DNA of 64,000 nt from Cryptomeria japonica (Eukaryota; Streptophyta; Pinopsida; Cupressales; Cupressaceae): NCBI RefSeq assembly GCF_030272615.1, contig NC_081413.1, forward strand, positions 165,598,580-165,662,579, in the 5' to 3' direction. Made by a program: the position numbers and the translations under genes. Numbering within the stretch: position 1 is the first letter of the stretch; each line of letters opens with the position of its first letter. Below the pieces are notes generated by a model. That model saw nothing but the letters and a program-made list of their open reading frames with translations. It had not been told where the DNA came from and searched no databases. Below, piece by piece: positions 1 through 12,420 of this stretch.

Positions 1-638
1 TTTCCTTTGAATGTCGGTTGCTTCTTTGATGCTTCAGCATTTGTACCAGAGGTCTCACCTTCCTCATGACTAGAATAGCGAAGTCCATCAGTATTCTTGA
101 CCGGTTTGGCCGATTCAAGCTTTTGCTCTAGCTTGATAGTGCTCTTGTTGAACTTAGCAAGTACTTCCTTTGACTCAGAGAGTTCTTTGGAAATAGCAGC
201 ATTTGTTTCCATCAGGTTTTCATTCTTAGAGATGGCACTATTCAGTTCACCTTGCATGTTGTCCTTTTCCACTTTGCTAGCATGGAGTTGAGCAGTTAGG
301 GCATTGATCTCTTGTTTTAGCTTGGAGATCTCATGATCTCTTTCTTTTACCAGATCTTAAGCTTTCCTTCGGTTCTCAAGCTCTTGACACATCTGGATAG
401 TCAATCCTTCCAACTCCTTTCTCAGGTTGGAGTTTGATTCATTCAACTTATTTACTTCAGCAATTAGAGCTTCCATGTCTGTTTCATCTGCAAAACTATT
501 TTCAGATAGCTCCATCAACTTTTCTGCATGTTCTCTCCTTTTTGCTTGAGATGCCTTGTATTTGACCATAAGATCATCATAGGCTTGCTCAGACTGAGTG
601 AGCCATAAAGAAAGTTCCCTCAAGGTGTATTCCCCCAT
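1..638 (-). pseudogene. Copia-type gag/pol linker fragment (coiled coil), cut by window edge
   Basis: Reading leftward from an ATG at 638-636 there is a long hydrophilic protein starting MGEYTLREL and rich in Leu/Lys/Glu heptads, as expected for a coiled coil. It ends near the window edge in KLESAKPV and then GLRYSSHEEGETS. That layout resembles the segment between zinc knuckle and protease in plant copia polyproteins, where a charged coil is followed by a KL...QKP...GLGY motif. One in-frame stop at 357-359 (TAA, probably from CAA) breaks it. Gag (UBN2-like) and zinc-knuckle sequence is not seen between the PBS and this coil. The rest of the element lies left of the window. Confidence 0.6.
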
Positions 639-674
639 ATCTCTTTCCAAGTGGTTAAACTTATAGAAAGGTAG

Positions 675-686
675 GCTCTGATACCA
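675..686 (-). other. Primer-binding site, initiator-Met tRNA type
   Basis: On the minus strand this reads TGGTATCAGAGC, the complement of the plant initiator-Met tRNA 3' end, and it lies 2 nt inside the LTR edge at 689. It fixes the element as minus strand and 689-1836 as its 5' LTR. Confidence 0.85.
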
Positions 687-688
687 AT

Positions 689-1836
689 TGATGAATACTA
701 AGAGGGGGGGTGAATTAGTATACCGAAAAAACACTGTACGTAAACACTTAAACAATCTAAAGATAAACTGGTAAAATAGTGTAACGGACAGACCGGTTAT
801 CACACATGCAAACCAAAATGCAAATAAAGCATTCACCCACAAAAGCAATACAACCATAACACAAGATATTTGATGTGGAAACCCAAATGGGAAAAACCAT
901 GGTGAGATGGAACTCACAAGTCACTATTTGCAGAATAGAAACTAGACCAGTTAAGGTACCGATTAAGATCTTACAATGTTCTTCACCAGAACAAATCCTG
1001 TTAGGAATCTTAATCTCTGTTAGGAGATAAGTTTGATCAAGGACTACCTTGCTAGAGGATTTTAGATTCACAGAGGTGAACCACCTTGTTAGAGGATTTT
1101 ACAAAAGGCTTTTGGGCCTACCCGGTTAAGGGCTACAGACTTGTCAAAGATGTGAGTAATCAACAAGTGTTTGATCTATCTAATAGCACAGATTGCTCGG
1201 TTAGATCCTTGATAGCTCGTTCTTAATGCACTCCTGCATTACTTCAATCTTCTACACATTCATATTCTTTCCAATTCATCAACCACCTTAAACCCTAGCA
1301 ACAACACAAACTCTTTGCTGCGACCTCATCAACAACCTAAAACCCTAGACATGATGTCCTTATAAAGGAATCTAATTTCATGTAGGTCCAATAGGATTAC
1401 ATAACAATTTCCTAGGTTCAATGAACCTGGACATACTTGGTACCATGACACAAAAAGCACCGTTATAGTGTCGGCACCATCAAACAATCAGTGGATGGTA
1501 ACTCATCACAAAATGTCGGTTGGTAACTCATCACAGAGCATTACCAGTTCATACAAAATGTTGATTGTCGGTTTGACAAAAATGAAGACTGGTAGAAATG
1601 TGTTATGTTGCTTTAATCCCTCGTACCGCTTGGTATACACAAACCACTTGGGATCAACATGCCACTGTAGACCGGTAAACACATTCTGCAAAACATCAAT
1701 AGTCTAAAGACTATAATACAACATACAGATTGGAATAAATACTGGTTGAGCTTTAACTCATACAAATAAAGGAGAATCTTAATGCAAGTGTGTGTCCATC
1801 AATGACAATCACAACATGAACATCAAAAATACCAAC
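689..1836 (-). repeat. 5' LTR of the left-edge copia element
   Basis: The plus strand begins TGATGAATACTAAG then a G run, and ends ACCAACA; read on the minus strand it runs TGTTGG...CA. It contains blocks found in the other copia LTRs here: the G run followed by TGAATTAG, GTGGAAACCCAAATGGG and repeated GTTAGAGGATTTT-type segments. The right boundary is inferred from the TGTTGG start shared with I and J; no TSD can be checked because the left half is outside the window. Confidence 0.75.
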
Positions 1837-2237
1837 AAATGGCATGTAAGGAATTCATGAGAAACCGAAACCATGAACAATATACAAAGACAATTATGGT
1901 GAGACAACAATTGTTTTATAATTATCATAAAATAGGAGAGATAACCCCTCAAATGTGTCCTCCAAATATGCAATATGAGATTCTAAACAAAATATGATAT
2001 ACTTGTCAAATACTCATCCCACAAAGTTGAATCTGAAAAACTATGATATTCCTTTTGAGTATGAATGGTGGAAGTCCCAGTTAATGATTCTCCAAAATTA
2101 ATCAATGAAGATCAAGGATCAACATCTATCTTTGGTTTAGGAGAAGGAGAATCTAAAGAAACCTCATCATCATTTGAATATTCAAATCTCTCCAAAATAT
2201 CAAACTCTTAAATATTATTGTACTCATATGGTATTTT
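1837..2237. other. Unassigned AT-rich sequence
   Basis: No intact ORF. Around 1910-1975 a frame reads weakly like a zinc-knuckle relic (YNYHKIGEITPQMC), too degraded to assign. It joins to 3862 onward once the solo LTR is removed. Confidence 0.3.
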
Positions 2238-2242
2238 GGATG

Positions 2243-3856
2243 TGTAGTGTCATAAATTGTACACCCTTGCTAGGGTGGTACAACTTCACAATTAGGTTAG
2301 CACCCACCTTAGTGTGTCTTGCATCTTGCATCTCTAATTCTCATTTAAGCATTTAATTAATTAACTTACTTAAATCTAAGGCCATGTTTCATCATTTTAC
2401 ATATTATAAATTTGAGCCCTTTACCCTAAGTGTGCCCCTATTCATCTTATTCCTCCAATGAATCATTTAATCATAAACCCTAATTATCTCTTATTTTGAT
2501 CATTTAGGACCGATTTCACATATCAAAACATCTTGAAGTTCTTTAATATTATCACATCTAACGGCCCTAAAAATTTGGTGAAAAGTTGGTCGGACCATGG
2601 CGGGAATGCACATGGTCAGCGTCTTTTTTCCCAAAATTTTGGGAGCACAATCCTATGATATAATAATTCTTATCCCCAAAGTATCAGGGGGAAATTGAAA
2701 TCCTAGGTCAGACTAAACATAAAATTAAGATCTAGGGTTTCATACTTAAGAGCTCTCTTTCTTCATTTGAAGGGGTCTTCGGCTAAGAATCTAAGAGCAG
2801 GTTTTTGGATCATAAGAGCCTTCTTTGCAGCGAAAGAGTACATCTTTGAAGTCTTCAAAAAAATTCAACATTTATCCATTAAACATTCATCAAGCATCAT
2901 TTTATCAATTGGGGGCTTTTGAATATATAGAAGAACAATAGGAGATCACCGACTAACGATTGGCTTGTACCTTCTCCCTTGGGGTTGTGTATGGTTTCAT
3001 GTTGTTTTTATGTCTTTGCATAAGCTTAATTTTGATTTTAATTCATTCTTTAGATCACTTTGCATTGTGGATTTAGAGAATTTACTTTGTCAATTATAAG
3101 AAATTAGGGTTTACTCTTTAAGGTTGCTCTAGGTTGCTTACTTTCATTTTTAGGATCTTGCACACACACAAGGTTCTTGCACACAAATTTTTAGTAGATT
3201 ATTAGCTATTTGTGGAGGTAGAAATCACCAACATGGGGGTTTGACTAAGGCAAAACCCTATATAGCCACCCCAAGCCCTCTTTTTTAGCTTAAGGTACAA
3301 GTTCATATCTGAGCGTTGCTGGAAGTTTCAGGACCGGAAGAGCACACAAGGACAATTTTGGGTTGTAGATCTTGGTATAAAATCCAAGGATAGGGGCATG
3401 GTGCCCTGCTCCTACCCTCTATTAGCAAGACTTGGCAGAACAACACTTTGCAGGCTCCAAAATCCTTCCTTTTAGTTTCAGTTCTAGAATTGCAGAATCA
3501 GGATAATGGTGTGGCACCCTGGTCCCCGACATTTCTGTCCAAATTTCAAACATAGGTGCACCTCGGATTTTACCTTCTGATCTGTATTTTGCAGCAGTAT
3601 ATCAGTTGTTCTTTGATCTGAATTCTTAAATTAGGGTTTGCTTGCTTATTTTCTTTCTAGGTTAGATTGCATTTTGCATCATTCCTCTCTCATTTACAAC
3701 AAAGGAATAGAAAACCTAAGGCGTAATCCATGGCTCTCTCTTTCTCATAAGAAGTAGCTGATGTGTGTTATCTCCCTAGACTCTTTAGTATTCTATGAGT
3801 ATGTATGAGAGTGGGATTAGGGTTTCCATACTTAGTCTCACTTTTTCCCCTACACA
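2243..3856 (+). mobile_element. Solo LTR G, same family as gypsy element F
   Basis: Starts TGTAGTGTC and ends CCCCTACACA. Nearly matching 5-bp duplications flank it: GGATG at 2238-2242 and AGATG at 3857-3861. The sequence matches, in opposite orientation, the F LTR (24522-27702 without its insert, and 36960-37405). No PBS or PPT adjoins it, so this is a solo LTR left by LTR-LTR recombination. At about 1.6 kb it gives the uninterrupted length of the family's LTR and confirms the F boundaries. Confidence 0.85.
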
Positions 3857-3861
3857 AGATG

Positions 3862-5440
3862 AAGCATCAAGAGGTACAAGACAATTTGAAATAGGATCAT
3901 CTAGGAATGTTTGTGTACCAGGCTCTCCATATATCCCCCAAAATTTATTTCAAATAAAATGAGTATACTCAATGTGTGCTATGAAATTTAAGATGTCATC
4001 ATCAACATGGAAAAATATTACTCCTAAGACATGATCATTTCTACAATTACAACTAAATTTATTACAAGAAGTGCCTAAGTAGGGAAAAAGACCATACAAA
4101 TGTGGCAAAAGATGAAGCCAATGGAGATGTTTCAAGATAGGTTGTTTCTGCACTATTTATAGTTTCCCATTTTTAATATAATCAAATAAAAGTGAAATGA
4201 AAAACCCATAATGAACTTGTTGTTCCTTCGCAACTCTTGCCCCACTTTCTCAGTTGAGCAAGTGGGGACCCCCTTTTCTATTTTTGGGATTTTGTTCTGA
4301 TTTTCCTCTATTGATTTTTTTCTTTTCATTTATTTCTCTTCTCCTTCTTCCCCTTTCACTCTTTTCTCTTGTCATTTTTTTCCCTTTCAAGCTTTCGAGG
4401 ATCAGGATTTGGGTGTTGCTAGCTCATATTAGGGGCTTAGCAACCTCAACCACTAACCCCACCTTTGTTACTTATGTGTTTCTCCGACCAATGTCTGGGA
4501 TTCTCATCCTTGATATCTGGTGCCCTCTTTTAATGATCAAGCATCAAGGGTGCTAGGGTTACATATCCTCATGCACCCTCGACCCCCAACCCTCAATAGG
4601 GGGTCAATGCCCTACCTACCCTATAAAGTGAATTTAATGCACTCAATGCCTATAATTACCCAATTTGAGGGTTCATTTAGTCACATTGTTTTTATTATTT
4701 GGCAGATATATTTTAAGGTTTTAAGGCAATACAGAGGCTAGTGTTTCTTTTCAATGTGATTACGCAAATTCTTGAGCTTCCTATCATTATAGTCAAGCTT
4801 CGAGCTTATTTTTCCAGGATTGGAGGTAGGATTTGCCTTTATTTTCCTTCCTTTTCACATTTTGGTTTGGTTTTTTTCCTATTTCCTTTTTTATTGTGTG
4901 TGGAGATCCCCTATAGGTTTCTGCATCATTTTTCTTTATCCTTTGGTTTTGTTTGTTTATTGTATCCCTATGGCATTTATTCCCCCATCCTTCCACATTG
5001 TGTGGGGATGTCATTAGGTTTTCTTTCTTGTCTTTAACCTAACATCCTTGGAATAGTGTGAATGCCCCATAATCACAGTAATTCTAAAGTATTTGAGAAT
5101 TAACGCATTAGATTAAATGGAATAGCTAGACCTCTATCTAGATTTAATTCTATCTAGCAAAATGAGCAATCCACAGACCTTGAAACTCTAAGCCCTAGAC
5201 TCAAAATAACCCTACAACTTCTATCATTAGTGTAGTATTGACCAAACCAAATAGGGTTTTATCTACAAAAAATTAAGGTTGTCAATTGGGGAAGTTGCAA
5301 GAGGAATCCACTAAGTGAAATTTGGACTTGTTTGAAGTATCAAAAATTTGCGTAGAGAAAAAATGACTTAACTTAATACCCCACCCTCAATCTTGACAAA
5401 CATATTAATCTATGGGGGTCAAAGGTTCATAGTGCTAAAA
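3862..5440. other. Unassigned sequence between solo LTR G and element A
   Basis: AT-rich with pyrimidine-rich tracts (about 4290-4400 and 4840-4960). The ORFs here are short, hydrophobic and compositionally driven, with no recognisable domain. I see no LTR ends or TIRs. It may be remains of an older element. Confidence 0.3.
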
Positions 5441-5448
5441 TGGATCAA

Positions 5449-5516
5449 GGACGTCACATCCTCGATCCCCAATTTTGATGCTTGTATAAGTATCGGGTTT
5501 CAAGGATGTCACATCC
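5449..5516. repeat. Two copies of a palindromic motif (GGAYGTCACATCC)
   Basis: GGACGTCACATCC at 5449-5461 and GGATGTCACATCC at 5504-5516 lie 55 bp apart, each followed by TC-A-CCC-like sequence. A third copy lies at 37735-37747, just across element A. The motif is an inverted repeat (GGATGT/ACATCC around one base). Confidence 0.55.
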
Positions 5517-5581
5517 TCAATACCCAAAAAGGTGTTAAAGGTGTGACACCCCCAACCCTTGAAACCATAATTACACCCATT

Positions 5582-6732
5582 TGTTGAATATCCCAGACAA
5601 TTGAGAGGGGGAATCAATTGTCAATTAAAATATTTTACTTATTCTGTAGAAATAGATCCAGTAAACTAATTCCTAATTACTTAACCATAAACAGATATAA
5701 GCATCAGAGAGAACACACATGAAACATACACAATGAAACACCAAATTTTACATGGAAAACCCAAGAAGGGAAAAACCATGGATAATTCTAATTCTCAAGT
5801 ATAAAACACATGTTAGGGTGACACCGATTAAGGTGATTTTCACAATAGCTGGATCACTACTAGAATTCCCATTGTAGGTGAGCTCATTACCCATCTAAAA
5901 CCATCAGAAAAGGTATCACTGCTCATAACAAGAAGAAAAAGAAAGAAAGAATCCACCACTAAAGCACAACTGTCATAACACTACAATGTCGAAAGAAACC
6001 TTTGGCTCACTGCCTTTGGTACTATACAACAACAACACACTACCACACTACACAACCACAACTTCACATAGCCTCACACAAATTCATACCAATAGAAAAT
6101 AGATTTTATTTTCAAATCCACTTGCTTCTATATCTTTCACATTACAATCATCATTTATTTATACTAATCTCTAAAATAAGAAGTTTATCAAGTTGGCCAA
6201 AGAAATTTCTAGAACACAATTTGAAATAGGTCTACATTAAACATTCCCATGGTGGAAAAGAATAAAAAGTGGACAACACCGCAATGAACTACATCAATCA
6301 AAAAAATACGTTATTCATACGACATAACCATCGAAGAAAAAACATAAACATTCAAGGTCAATTGGACCTAGAATTAGCATATCCACAACCACGACTCTAG
6401 CGCACATCATCATATCCCAAATTAGGATAACAAAGATAAAGTCATGAGTAGCATAAATCCAAGTTATAATCAATAAAACCGGAAATGTGGAGCACTGCAA
6501 ACACTATTAAATATCATCACCATTGAGAATACTTTTGAATCACAACTTCTAGAACACCTAATCATAAGCATGACATCCTGAGGCAACATCCAACAACGTA
6601 CCAAAACTCCATGATTACAAAATTACAACATATCTGAAATGCAGAGCACAAACCAATCACTGAAACATAGAATCTGTATGTTGACATCAATGACAACCAT
6701 ACTAACACACCATCAACTTCACATTTAGAACA
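5582..6732 (-). repeat. 3' LTR of element A
   Basis: Plus strand starts TGTTGAATATCCC and ends TTTAGAACA. It matches the split 5' LTR (23749-24521 plus 37406-37714), including the phrase TTTTACATGGAAAACCC and the CTACACAACCACAA region. An adjacent PPT on its right side makes it the 3' LTR of a minus-strand element. Confidence 0.88.
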
Positions 6733-6750
6733 ATCTCCCCCTTTTTCATT
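6733..6750 (-). other. Polypurine tract of element A
   Basis: Minus strand reads AATGAAAAAGGGGGAGAT directly before the 3' LTR, the usual plus-strand primer position. Confidence 0.8.
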
Positions 6751-8596
6751 GATGGTAACATTCATCAACGACAAACACTCAACCATCTTCAGATTCCACA
6801 CAGCTCCCCCTAAGAGGAAGCCTCAATCATTAGTCCAAGATGAAATATATAAGAAGTTCCCTGGAATAATGCACTACTAAATGCAATAGATCAAACTAGG
6901 AAGGGGTATTACTCCCAACTTTTGTCGGACATACCCAAAAGTATCTTTACACAAAGTCTTCATAAAGATATCTACAACCTACTTTTTGGTAGGAACATAC
7001 TCAATTATTACTTCATTGCCCAACACCTTCTCCCTTAGGAAGTGATACCGAATAGAGATATGCTTTGTTCTAAAATGCAATACTAGATTCTTAGAGGTAT
7101 ATATCGCACTTGTATTATCACACATGATTGAGATCGGTTCATCAAACATCACACTAATATCCTTCAATTTTTGTTTCATCCAAAGTATCTAAGTGCAACA
7201 TGATGCAGTTGCAATGTATTCAACTTTTGCGGTTGATAAAGATATACAGTCATGCTTTTTACTTAACCATGTTGGTACTCTTTATGTCATCAATACTTCT
7301 TACCCAATCTGCATCAATATAAGCTTTTAGAGTAAAAACTAATCCTCTAGGATACCACAATCCAAAATCTTTTGTACCTTTTAGATATCAAAAAATTCTC
7401 TTTAATGCAATAACATGTGACTCTTTTAGATCTTGTTGAAATCTAGCTGCAACGCAAATAGCATACGTGATATCTGATCTGGTAGCAATCAGGTATAATA
7501 GTCCTCCAATCATTTATTTGTACTTGCTTCCATTGGTCTTAGGAGAAATATCACCATCAATTAACTTACATCAGGTTGTCATGTGAGTATATACCAGTTT
7601 AGAAATCTCCAATCGAAACTTTTTCAATAACTCTCTAACATACTTTGACTGAGAAATAAAAATACCTTTACTATTTTGATTCACTTGCACTTGCAATCCA
7701 AGAAATAAATTCAACTGGCCAATAATAGACATTTCAAATTCTTTTTGCATTTCACCAGCAAACTTCTTGCACATTTCATCATTCCCTCCAAATATTATGT
7801 CATCCACATATACAACAACAATTAGTATCTTATTTTATTCAACTTTAAAGCAAAGATTGTTGTCAGCGGACCCTTTTTGAAAATCTTGTTTCAATAAGTA
7901 CTTGTCTATCCTTCCATACCAAGCTCTAGGTGCTTGCTTCAACCCATATAGTTCGTTCTTCAATCTACAGACAATATCTAGATCATCTAACAACTTAAAT
8001 CCTTCTGGTTGCTCAATGTAGACTTATTATTTTAGTTCCCTATTCAAATATGCTAACTTCACATCCATTTGGTAAATTTTAAAATCTTTATATCCTGCAA
8101 AAGCCAAAAACATCCTAATAGCTTCCATTACGGCAACATGAGCATAAGTCTCTTTAAAATAAATGCCTTCAACTTGAGTGTAACCTTTGCATACCAATCT
8201 TGCCTTATTTCTTACAACACATCCATCTTCATCCAGCTTATTCTGAAACACCCACTTTGTTCCAATAATATTCTTATCTCTCAGTCTAGGGACTAGTTCC
8301 CAACTCTGATTTTTCTCAAATCAATCTAACTCTTCTTTCATATCTTTCATCCAATTATGATCTTTACATGATTCTTCAAGTGTCTTAGGTTCAACTTAAG
8401 AAATTAAACACAAAAGAACGTGTTCTTTAACATATTTACTTCTTGTAATAGCACCTTTGTTCTTATCTCCGATAGTTTGATTTTGGGTGATTCTTTTGTA
8501 CATACCTTAGAGTTATAGATATAGCTATCGGAGCAACCTGACTTTATTTTACCTTATCTTCTTCTTTATTCCTCTCTTCTTCTTTGTTTGAAAACT

Positions 8597-8633
<37 letters not shown>

Positions 8634-8720
8634 AAAGTCTTTGGAAATATTTTTGTCAATCTTCACATTTATACTTTCAACAATTTTATTCAATCTCTTA
8701 TTCTAACATCGGTAATCCTT
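6751..8720 (-). pseudogene. Element A reverse transcriptase and RNase H remnant
   Basis: Minus-strand pieces in order: RT start with NKARLVCKGYTQVEG and YKIYQMDVK-like sequence (8251-8027), the catalytic YVDDIIFGG (about 7810-7790), FLGLQ and SKYVRELLKKF (7807-7571), a degraded RNase H, then CDNTSAIYTSKN and YVPTKK (7179-6979). These are the standard copia landmarks. YVDD is intact but several frameshifts and stops separate the blocks. The right end (to 8720) encodes the INT C-terminal linker (RIVESINV-like) and continues beyond B at 20738. Confidence 0.85.
8601..8631. repeat. (AT)n microsatellite
   Basis: About 15 perfect AT units inside the degenerate INT-RT linker of A. The short ORF running through it (a run of Tyr-Ile) is an artefact. 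Confidence 0.95.
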
Positions 8721-8725
8721 GCTCT

Positions 8726-9954
8726 TATTGGAAACTTGATGGAATTGATTATAATGTTCTGACACGGATGTCAACACTCGCTGCTTTGGTTGTTTACTAG
8801 TATCTGGTTGGTCTCGGTAGGATGATTGGTTTCTAGTTGGTAAGATCATGTTGATCTAGTATAGTCTGATATGCTTTGGCTTATGGAATTAGCTTAGATT
8901 TTCTATTCATGCTACTCAGATATATGATCATGCAGCTGGTATTGATTTGGTGATCAGATGCTATCTTATATGTTGGTAAGCCTGGTTTATTGATTTGGTG
9001 AGGGTTTCACCAGCAAAGCTTTGTTGAAGAGCTTTTCATATTATGCACAAGTGGTGTTGGTGCAGATTCTAGAAGGGATTCAGGATGCTTATGGTGATCA
9101 TTTTTTAGCCTTGATTGATTGGGATCATTGTTTTAGTGTGTGCGGACCTAAATTGGGTCTAGTGCTATCTAGGTTATGGACCGGCTTAATGTAGCGTGTT
9201 GTTGGAACTTCTCATTGTGTTTTCGAGATGATTAATGGGTTGGATGATATTTGTTTGGTCTCGGGCTGACATGTTTTATAATTATGTAATAGATTTTATT
9301 ATTTGGGTGGCCACCTAATTATTTAAGGTCTAGGGTTTGTATATATATATATGTGTGTGTGTATGATCTCATTGTAGATCATGGTATGCAAGCGAATAAT
9401 GTAATAATCATTCATGCAGAGGATTTGGTCGATCATAGGTGATCAATTTGGGTTTATGCAAGAGGTTTAAGACCTCTGGTATTGAGGTTAATCGGAACTG
9501 TACTCAGGCATAGGAGATTCTATTATTGCAGTTCATTCTTCCTTCTAGATTGTAGTCTGGATTTCTTATGTAGTTAGTGAGACTCCTTTTATAATGAGCA
9601 GTGTGCTCTAGGTTGTTGGCCTTCCTGCAAGTGTAGGCTCCTCAATTTGTAATCACATACTTACTGCAGAAGTATTATCTAACTATGGGTAGGCTTCCCA
9701 CTGTGGTTTTTCCCTTCACCGGGTTTTCCACGTACAAATCTTGGTGTGATGTGGATGGTAACTATTCTGTAATTGTTGATTGTGCTTAATTGGTATATTT
9801 TTTTATTCTGGTAATTGGTTTATGTATTCCGGTATTGATCTTATATGTTTCGATAATAAAGTTTTAAATACTTAAGGTTTTGGTAATCTGGTGACAACTG
9901 ATTCACCCCCCCCTCCTCTCTCAGTTGTCCTCTGGTTATTTGAAATGTCTAATA
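8726..9954 (+). repeat. 5' LTR of element B
   Basis: Begins TATTGGAAAC where the 3' copy begins TGTTAGCAAT, so its terminal TG is mutated. It ends TCTAATA (CA to TA) directly before the PBS. It includes a TATA-rich stretch (9338-9355, candidate promoter) and a C-rich tract at about 9906-9915 near its 3' end. Confidence 0.88.
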
Positions 9955-9956
9955 AT

Positions 9957-9968
9957 TGGTATCAGATC
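9957..9968 (+). other. Primer-binding site of element B
   Basis: TGGTATCAGATC, one mismatch from the initiator-Met PBS, 2 nt after the LTR end. Confidence 0.8.
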
Positions 9969-10011
9969 TCTGGTCCTCTCTACAAAAGCTTAACAGCTTG
10001 AGGAAGATCCT

Positions 10012-11090
10012 ATGGAATCTAAGAGTTCAAGTTCATCTAGTTCATCACAACTATCTTCTAGAGAGAAATTCCTAGGCTTGATGGAACAAATTATAGAGTA
10101 TGGAAGATTCAGATGGAGACTCATCTGAGATTTCTTGGTAAGGAAATTTAGGAGATCACTGAGAATGGTATAACCCCTTTTAATCCGACATCTGGCAATC
10201 CTCCTTTGACAAACTTGGATAAGGAGCTTGAGAATGATTGTAGAGCTAGAGAAGCCATCTTATGTGCACTTTCTGATCTGCAAATAATGGGATTGATTGA
10301 CAAATCAACAGAAAAAGCTATATGGGACAAGTTGGAGACTCTAAATGAAGGTGACCCTACTATTAATATTTCTAAACTTGGTGGTTACCGAGTGAGATAT
10401 GAAAATTTGAAGATGGAAGAAGATGAAAGGATTACTGCATTTATGGAAAGGGTAAATGAAATTATCATGGGAATTCAATGTTGTGGTGGATCTCTGAGTG
10501 AAGATGAAATAGTTTATAAAGTTTTGAGAGCTTTACCATCGGCTTATAAGATGAAGGCTAATGCAATTAATGAATTGAGAACAATAGAAAATACTTTTAT
10601 CAATAGGGATACCTTGGTTGGGAAATTATCTGCTTTTGAGCTTGAAGAATTTGGACCTTCTAGAGCTCTGAAGTCTGAACCTGATTTTCATGCATTTAAA
10701 TCATCAACCGACAAGCAAGATTTGTATGCAAAGGAATTGGAAGATATGAAGAGGAAAGTTGAAGAATTTGAGCAACTTGAAGCCATATTTTCTAGAAGAG
10801 TACCTAAAGGACCGGTAGGAAGTAAGTATGAAGGAGAATCACCCTTTAAATGGTTTGCATTAATAAGATAGGTCATTTTGCATCTAGATGTCCTAAAAGG
10901 AATTCAAGATTTGAAGAAATAGCTAGAAGATCTTTTAAGCCTAACCCTGAATATCAGAAAAAACATAAGTATAGGAGAAACGGAGATAAATCACGTTACT
11001 TTGCTGATGAGGAAGGTGTGACTAATTTTGATGATGAACCAGCACAAGACTCTTCTATTGGTTCCAGCAATGGAAAGGAATAGGTGTTCC
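10012..11090 (+). pseudogene. Element B gag remnant
   Basis: An ATG at 10012 opens a Ser-rich start. After a frameshift near 10075 the capsid-like gag follows: LDGTNYRVWKIQM, then KELENDCRAREAIL and AIWDKLE (10206-10871), typical of plant copia gag. A stop lies near 10148. The zinc knuckle at about 10848-10890 reads NKIGHFASRC on its second half, but the first Cys pair is destroyed by substitution and a frame change. Cannot make a functional Gag. Confidence 0.85.
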
Positions 11091-11149
11091 TGGTTATCAA
11101 GGAATATGATCCGGTACTGAAAGGGAATCTACCTAAATAAAAGGCCCTT

Positions 11150-11640
11150 ACTACTAAAATTGAAGATAAGGATGAATTGGTAATTGACAATGGATTTTCA
11201 CATCATATCTGGAGATAAAAGGAAGTTTCTATCTTTGCAAGAATTTGATGGCAGTTTGGTCAGATTTGGGGATGACAAAGCATGCATGATCAAAGGAAGA
11301 GGAACTATATCATTAGATGGTAATAACAATACTGATAATGTTTATTATGTTGAAGGTTTAAGGCATAATCTTTTGAGTGTAGGACAATTGGTGGATAAGG
11401 GACTTCAATTACAATTCAAGGATGGAAAATACAAGATCATTAATAGATATGGATTGGAGATTACTACCGATACTCAGAAAAATGGTAATATATTTCATTT
11501 GAATTCCGGTGAGAAGGAATGTTTGATTGCACGAATTGATGAGAGTTGGCTTTGGCATAAAAGGCTATGTCATGTAAATTTTGATTGCATGGTAAAGATT
11601 AGTTCAACTAAGCAGTTAGAGGCATACCTAAGATTGTGAA
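11150..11640 (+). pseudogene. Element B protease and pre-integrase remnant
   Basis: The aspartic protease site, normally DSG, reads DNG (about 11188-11196), followed at once by a frame change before SGDKRKFLSL. Then come VRFGDDKACMIKGRG, VYYVEGLRHNLLSVGQL and the pre-integrase HHCC half (WLWHKRLCHVNFD, about 11546-11585). Homologous to the PR/GAG-pre-integrase segments of J and A. Confidence 0.82.
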
Positions 11641-11689
11641 GCCCTATAATCTGGTATGTAAATAATTTCAAATGGGAAAACAGGTCAGA

Positions 11690-12420
11690 ACCTCTTTTAA
11701 GAGTATATAAGACAAATATAATGGTGTTCTTGATCTTATTCATACTAATTTGTGTAGTCCTACTAGAATCAAAAGTTTTCAAGGTGATAGATATTTTATG
11801 CTAATCATTGATGATTATTCTAGAATGATGTGGGTTACTTTTCTAAGAGAGAAATCTAACGCTTTTGAAAAGTTTAAAATCTTTAAAGCTAAGGTTGAAA
11901 CTAAGATAGGATTGAAGATTAAGTGTTTAAGGTCATATCATGGTGGAGAATTCACATCCGATGAGTTTAATAACTTTTGTGAGAAGCATGGCATAAGGAG
12001 ACAATTTTATGCTCCCTAGACACCTCAGCAGAAAGGAATTATGGAAAGAAAGAACAGAACTATCTTGGATGTTGCTAGAACCATGATGATGGAAGCTAAT
12101 CTACCTCATATCTGCTGGAGAGAAGTAGCGAGCATAGCAGTTTATACATTCAAAAGAGTTCATATCAAAGGAGAAACCAGTAAGACACCTTATGAGCTAT
12201 GGTTTGGCAATACACCTACTGTTAAGTAATTCAGAATCTTTGGTAGTAAATTTTATATCAAGAGAGATGATTTCATTGGCAAGTTTGATCCTAGATGTGA
12301 TGAAGGAATATTTCTTGGTTATTCTAATGAAAGAAAAGCATATAGATGTTATAACAAAAGATTGCAAAGAATTGTGAGAGCACTAATGTCGAGGTGGATA
12401 AACAGAATAGAAGTCAAATA
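11690..12420 (+). pseudogene. Element B integrase remnant
   Basis: Integrase core in three frames: IHTNLCSPT, then RIKSFQGDRYFML, LIIDDYSRMMWV, LRSYHGGEFTS, QKGIMERKNRT, and the C-terminal KFDPRCDEGIFLGYS. Of the three catalytic acidic residues, the first is Asn (HTN), the second is Tyr (RSY) and the Glu (MER) remains, so the enzyme is dead. A stop at about 12017-12019 separates core halves. Confidence 0.85.

Noticed and set aside
4254-5037. Several ORFs rich in Phe, Leu and Ser
   Set aside because: They come from pyrimidine-rich low-complexity DNA, overlap on both strands and show no domain; not called as genes.
8588-8800. ORF with Tyr-Ile run
   Set aside because: Translation of the AT microsatellite inside a dead transposon.
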